Shown here in pieces: positions 14,127 to 16,745 of a stretch of DNA of 16,745 nucleotides. The translations under genes were made by a program, and so were the position numbers. Each line of letters starts with the position of its first letter. Position 1 is the stretch's first letter. This DNA comes from Lachnospiraceae bacterium UBA7188 (GTDB taxonomy: Bacteria > Bacillota > Clostridia > Lachnospirales > Lachnospiraceae). The stretch covers positions 631 through 17,375 of the forward strand of contig DKVC01000031.1 in the NCBI GenBank assembly GCA_002490995.1, in the 5' to 3' direction. Below the pieces are notes generated by a model that was given only the letters and a program-made list of their open reading frames with translations, had not been told where the DNA came from and searched no databases.

Positions 14127-15410
14127 TCAGGGATCCGAGATATACCTGTCATTTTCTGCGGAGTTTCCGTCACTTTTCGCCTGAAGCGCCTGCAGCCGGA
14201 CAACCACCGTAAATTCCCCTTCTCTGTAATCGGTTACCAGCGAGCCTCCGTACTGGTGGGCAAGCCGCTCCGCACTCCGCAGGCCAAGCCCATGCCCCAC
14301 GCCATTGTCCCTGTCTCCTTTCCCGGAGACATATTGCTGCCCCTCTTTCACAGGTTCTTCTGCCATATTGACTACTCTTATATAGTAAAAATCTTCCTCC
14401 TGCTTCAAACGCAGGCTGATACGCCCCTCTCCCGGTATAGCTGCACATGCTTCGAGGGCATTGTCCAGCAGATTTCCAAGTATTACGCACAAATCCACAG
14501 CCTGAATCCGCATTTCCGACAGATCACACAGCTGCAGCGTCATTTCCGTCCCCTGCTTTCCCGACTGGTAAAGTTTGTCCCCCAACAGGGCATCCACGGC
14601 GGCACAGCCGGTTTTCGCAGGGATCATCCGTCTCTCCACATCCCTCTTAAAGCTGTCCAGATAATCCGTCAATTCCTCAAAGCGCTTTTCCTGGGCCAGA
14701 ATCTCCAGTACTTTGATATGGTTCTTCAGATCATGCCACAATTCTCTGGTGCGCTGGTATTGCTGTTCCACATTTTTCAGATACTCCTGCTGCCTTCTGT
14801 GCTGCAGTCCTTCCATGGAAGATTCCTGTCCGGAACGGGAACCGGCACTCTCACCATATCCGTATAACCAGTGGGATTCGGCTGTATGGATGCCTGCCGT
14901 CCGGCTTTCCGTGCCCTCCCGCCGGCTTCGTCTTTTATTCAGATATTCATAGAGGAGAAACAAAAAGAGACATCCCGCCTGGACCCAAAATGCCCTCACC
15001 GGCTCACTCTCTCCCCAGACCTTAAGCGTCACCCCCAGAAGCAGAAACAGGCCCAGCATAAATTCCGGGTTTATCCCAATCCCTTCCCTTCCGGCAAAAG
15101 CCGTACCATACAAAATTTTCCACAGCGGAAACAAAAGCAGCATACTCTCCGCCAGCATAATTCTGACTGCAAATAAAGCCCGGTCTATGCTCCCGGGCCC
15201 TGCAATTCCCTGTATAATCAAATCCGCCAGACGTATCGTCCCGGCTCCGTAGACAGCATATTCCAACAGCCATCCGGCTTTCCTGAAAAAGGCCGCCCTG
15301 CGTGGACAGCCCTCTCCTGCCGGGCGCTGTCCCTGCCTGCGGTTCCACGCCGGATACAGTACAAATGCCGCAAAAAACAGATTTATCATCAATAAAAGTC
15401 CATTTGTCAT
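14127..15410 (-). CDS. AgrC-like sensor histidine kinase (GHKL ATPase)
   Basis: The 427-aa product starts with about 180 residues of hydrophobic helices, followed by a cytoplasmic linker. The phosphorylated-histidine segment is LWHDLKNH near residue 225, N-box LGNLLDNALEAC near 318 and G-box GHGLGL near 373. The GHKL pattern and the HDLKNH motif place it with AgrC/LytS-type kinases that partner LytTR response regulators. The start is ATG 15408-15410 with a modest ribosome site (GAAAGAAG). The response regulator lies 26 bp upstream in the same direction, so this is a two-component pair. The signal is unknown; AgrC relatives often sense peptides, but no peptide gene is adjacent. Confidence 0.88.
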   Translation of the reverse strand: MTNGLLLMINLFFAAFVLYPAWNRRQGQRPAGEGCPRRAAFFRKAGWLLEYAVYGAGTIRLADLIIQGIAGPGSIDRALFAVRIMLAESMLLLFPLWKILYGTAFAGREGIGINPEFMLGLFLLLGVTLKVWGESEPVRAFWVQAGCLFLFLLYEYLNKRRSRREGTESRTAGIHTAESHWLYGYGESAGSRSGQESSMEGLQHRRQQEYLKNVEQQYQRTRELWHDLKNHIKVLEILAQEKRFEELTDYLDSFKRDVERRMIPAKTGCAAVDALLGDKLYQSGKQGTEMTLQLCDLSEMRIQAVDLCVILGNLLDNALEACAAIPGEGRISLRLKQEEDFYYIRVVNMAEEPVKEGQQYVSGKGDRDNGVGHGLGLRSAERLAHQYGGSLVTDYREGEFTVVVRLQALQAKSDGNSAENDRYISDP

Positions 15411-15436
15411 TTCGCGCTTCTTTCAGAATCCCCCTC

Positions 15437-16138
15437 TTACCCCTTCCTGAGCATCAGCCTGCGGTTCACTTCCTTTTCACAGCCCCTGCTTATGGGCAGT
15501 TCCCTCCCATCCTCCAGCCACAGCGTATTCTCCCTCCAGCTCCTCACATACCGTTCCTGCACCAGGAAGCTTCTGTGGCAGCGCAGAAATCCGTTCCCGG
15601 CAAGCTGTGCTTCCAGCACATCCAGTTTCTGGTAAAACGAATAACTTTGAGAGGCGGTAAACAGGTAAATCAGGCGCTTTCTGCTCTCAAAATAGAGAAT
15701 GTCCGCCCTTGGAATACTGTAATGGCAGTGCCCCTGTGAAAAAGAAAACCAGGCTTCCTCCCCCAGCTCCTGTGCGCATTCCTCTATCAGACGTCCCAGC
15801 TCCCTGTCCGCCTCCTCCTTCAGCAGATAGCGGAATGCCCTGACCTCATAGCCTTTTCTGGCATATTCCGACAGACTGGTCAGGAAAACAATCAGCCCTC
15901 TTTCTCCCTGCTGCCGCAGCCGCCTGGCCGTCTCCATGCCATCCACTCCCTGCATCCGGATATCCAGAAAAATCACATCCAGGCGGTCCTCTCTCCCCAC
16001 ACAGGCCTCCAGAAGTGCCTCCCCGCAGGAATACTCCCATACCCGGATATCCATATTCCGTGTGAAGCTTTCCCTTAACAGAAGCTCCCGGAAATGCCTC
16101 CGGAATATTTCTTCATCGTCACAGATTGCCACGTTCAT
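15437..16138 (-). CDS. LytTR-family response regulator (AgrA-like)
   Basis: The 233-aa product has an N-terminal receiver domain with acidic pocket ICDDEE (residues 5-10), phosphoacceptor Asp59 in FLDIRM, conserved FLTS around Thr87 and Lys107 in YLLK. The C-terminal half (~130-230) is a LytTR DNA-binding domain, with ILYFESRKRLIYLF and GFLRCHRSFLV as typical segments. The start ATG 16136-16138 follows AGGGGATATAAG. The gene lies 20 bp after the BlaI-like gene and 26 bp before the kinase, so all three are probably one transcript. It likely controls its own operon or the exporter genes, but no clear LytTR direct repeat was found in the window. Confidence 0.9.
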   Translation of the reverse strand: MNVAICDDEEIFRRHFRELLLRESFTRNMDIRVWEYSCGEALLEACVGREDRLDVIFLDIRMQGVDGMETARRLRQQGERGLIVFLTSLSEYARKGYEVRAFRYLLKEEADRELGRLIEECAQELGEEAWFSFSQGHCHYSIPRADILYFESRKRLIYLFTASQSYSFYQKLDVLEAQLAGNGFLRCHRSFLVQERYVRSWRENTLWLEDGRELPISRGCEKEVNRRLMLRKG

Positions 16139-16158
16139 TCTTATATCCCCTGGTCATA

Positions 16159-16533
16159 TCATTTTTCTTTCTGCAGAATCTGATACAATTCTTCTATCTC
16201 TTCCTCGCTGAGCGCATTCTTTTTGATCATGGTATTGACCATCATGCCCACGGAACCTCTGTACACCCTCTGAAGCAGATTCCTGGTCTCAGCTACATCC
16301 GCATCCTCCCGGCTGATCGCAGGATAATACTGTCTGGCCTTACCGCCCTCTTCATAATATACAATTCCTTTCTCCACCATCCTGCTGAGCAATGTGTTCA
16401 CTGTACTCTTACTCCAGCCCGGGTTCAACTCCAGCGAATGATAGATCTGCATAATTGTCCTTGGGTTATTCTCCCACAATTTCTCCATTATGTAACGTTC
16501 ACTTTGCTGCAATATGATTTCTTTCTTTTTCAA
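16159..16533 (-). CDS. BlaI/MecI/CopY-type transcriptional repressor
   Basis: The 124-aa product has the winged-helix domain of the penicillinase repressor family: ERYIMEKLWE, then STVNTLLSRMVEKGIVYYEEGG and KARQYYPAISRED. A C-terminal helical dimerisation part follows. Length is normal. The start is a TTG at 16531-16533 supported by GGAGGG at 7-nt spacing. Family members bind TACA/TGTA-type dyads and are released by proteolysis through a BlaR1/MecR1 protease or by a ligand. No protease gene of that kind is present; instead a two-component system and ABC exporters follow in the same direction. It may repress its own operon. Confidence 0.9.
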   Translation of the reverse strand: MKKKEIILQQSERYIMEKLWENNPRTIMQIYHSLELNPGWSKSTVNTLLSRMVEKGIVYYEEGGKARQYYPAISREDADVAETRNLLQRVYRGSVGMMVNTMIKKNALSEEEIEELYQILQKEK

Positions 16534-16578
16534 ACTCAGTTCCCTCCATTTTGTATTCCTTTTGTATCTTCCATCGTC

Positions 16579-16607
16579 ATTATAGCATCACAGCTGCCAT
16601 TTGTCTC
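16579..16607 (-). promoter_or_regulatory. Promoter candidate for the repressor-kinase-exporter operon
   Basis: On the minus strand GAGACA (16602-16607), a 17-nt spacer and a perfect TATAAT (16579-16584) lie 45 nt upstream of the repressor start. Two ATACAAAA direct repeats (about 16549-16568) lie between promoter and start and resemble half-sites of BlaI-type operators. Confidence 0.55.
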
Positions 16608-16643
16608 TATTTTAGCATGGGAAAAGAAACCGCGCAAGCCACA

Positions 16644-16661
16644 GTTGTAAAACATGACAAC
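16644..16661. promoter_or_regulatory. Dyad upstream of the operon promoter
   Basis: GTTGT (16644-16648) and ACAAC (16657-16661) form an inverted repeat with an 8-nt spacer. Its position upstream of the -35 would suit an activator or repressor site. The arms are short, so chance is possible. Confidence 0.25.
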
Positions 16662-16745
16662 GAAATACGCAATTTATATGACCTATTCTGTTCTCCGCTA
16701 ATTATAGAATTTCTAATTTCCTTTGTTTTTGATATTCAAATTATA

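Noticed and set aside
14019..14867. A 282-codon open frame on the plus strand opposite the sensor kinase
   Set aside because: It lies entirely antisense to a kinase with all expected motifs, and its protein shows no recognisable domain. It is a by-product of codon usage.
14071..16158. AgrD-like or bacteriocin precursor peptide near the AgrC/AgrA-like genes
   Set aside because: The gaps between these genes are 20-83 bp and hold no short frame with a ribosome site and a leader-like sequence.

Overview
The window looks like a chromosomal accessory region of a Firmicute of the class Clostridia, most likely a gut Lachnospiraceae relative. The basis is the combination of a DUF4869-type gene, an AAA-ATPase/PD-(D/E)XK protein, a DUF4143 ATPase, a BlaI-type repressor, AgrC/AgrA-like signalling genes and strong AGGAGG-type ribosome sites. 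No rRNA, tRNA, CRISPR array or complete insertion sequence is visible. Family names come from recognising motifs by eye, with no database search.

Left part (1-2437). A minus-strand pair, a 134-aa unknown protein overlapping a small P-loop ATPase, runs off the left edge. The ATPase carries an in-frame stop codon. Diverging from it is a plus-strand ECF sigma factor fused to a C-terminal domain. Its first codons appear frameshifted, an ECF-like promoter and a 14-bp palindrome lie upstream, and a hairpin follows it.

Middle part (2472-8228, all minus strand). In transcription order: an AAA-ATPase/PD-(D/E)XK protein; a 5' fragment of a P-loop ATPase gene; an intact DUF4869-type gene; an intact 325-aa P-loop ATPase; a fragment homologous to the middle of the left-edge ATPase; a truncated XRE-type HTH protein; and a large substrate-binding lipoprotein. 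The two ATPase fragments are the two sides of one gene. They indicate that the DUF4869-ATPase pair sits inside a disrupted paralogue. This nested arrangement is the most unusual structure in the window, and the pair is the best candidate for an uncharacterised two-gene system.

Right-middle (8229-9949). A 428-bp divergent control region holds a large inverted repeat, promoters on both strands and three helically spaced direct repeats. It separates the AAA/PD-(D/E)XK gene from a plus-strand DUF4143 ATPase.

Right part (9944-16533, minus strand). A compact probable operon runs: BlaI/MecI-like repressor, LytTR response regulator, AgrC-like sensor kinase, and two ABC-exporter half-transporters that probably form a heterodimer. 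Both transporter genes contain in-frame short tandem repeats: 33 bp in a C-terminal tail, 18 bp in an N-terminal loop, and 36 bp in a linker. The likely logic is signal sensing by the kinase and regulator, derepression through the BlaI-like protein, and export or resistance by the ABC pair. No peptide precursor and no BlaR1-type sensor protease is visible in the window.
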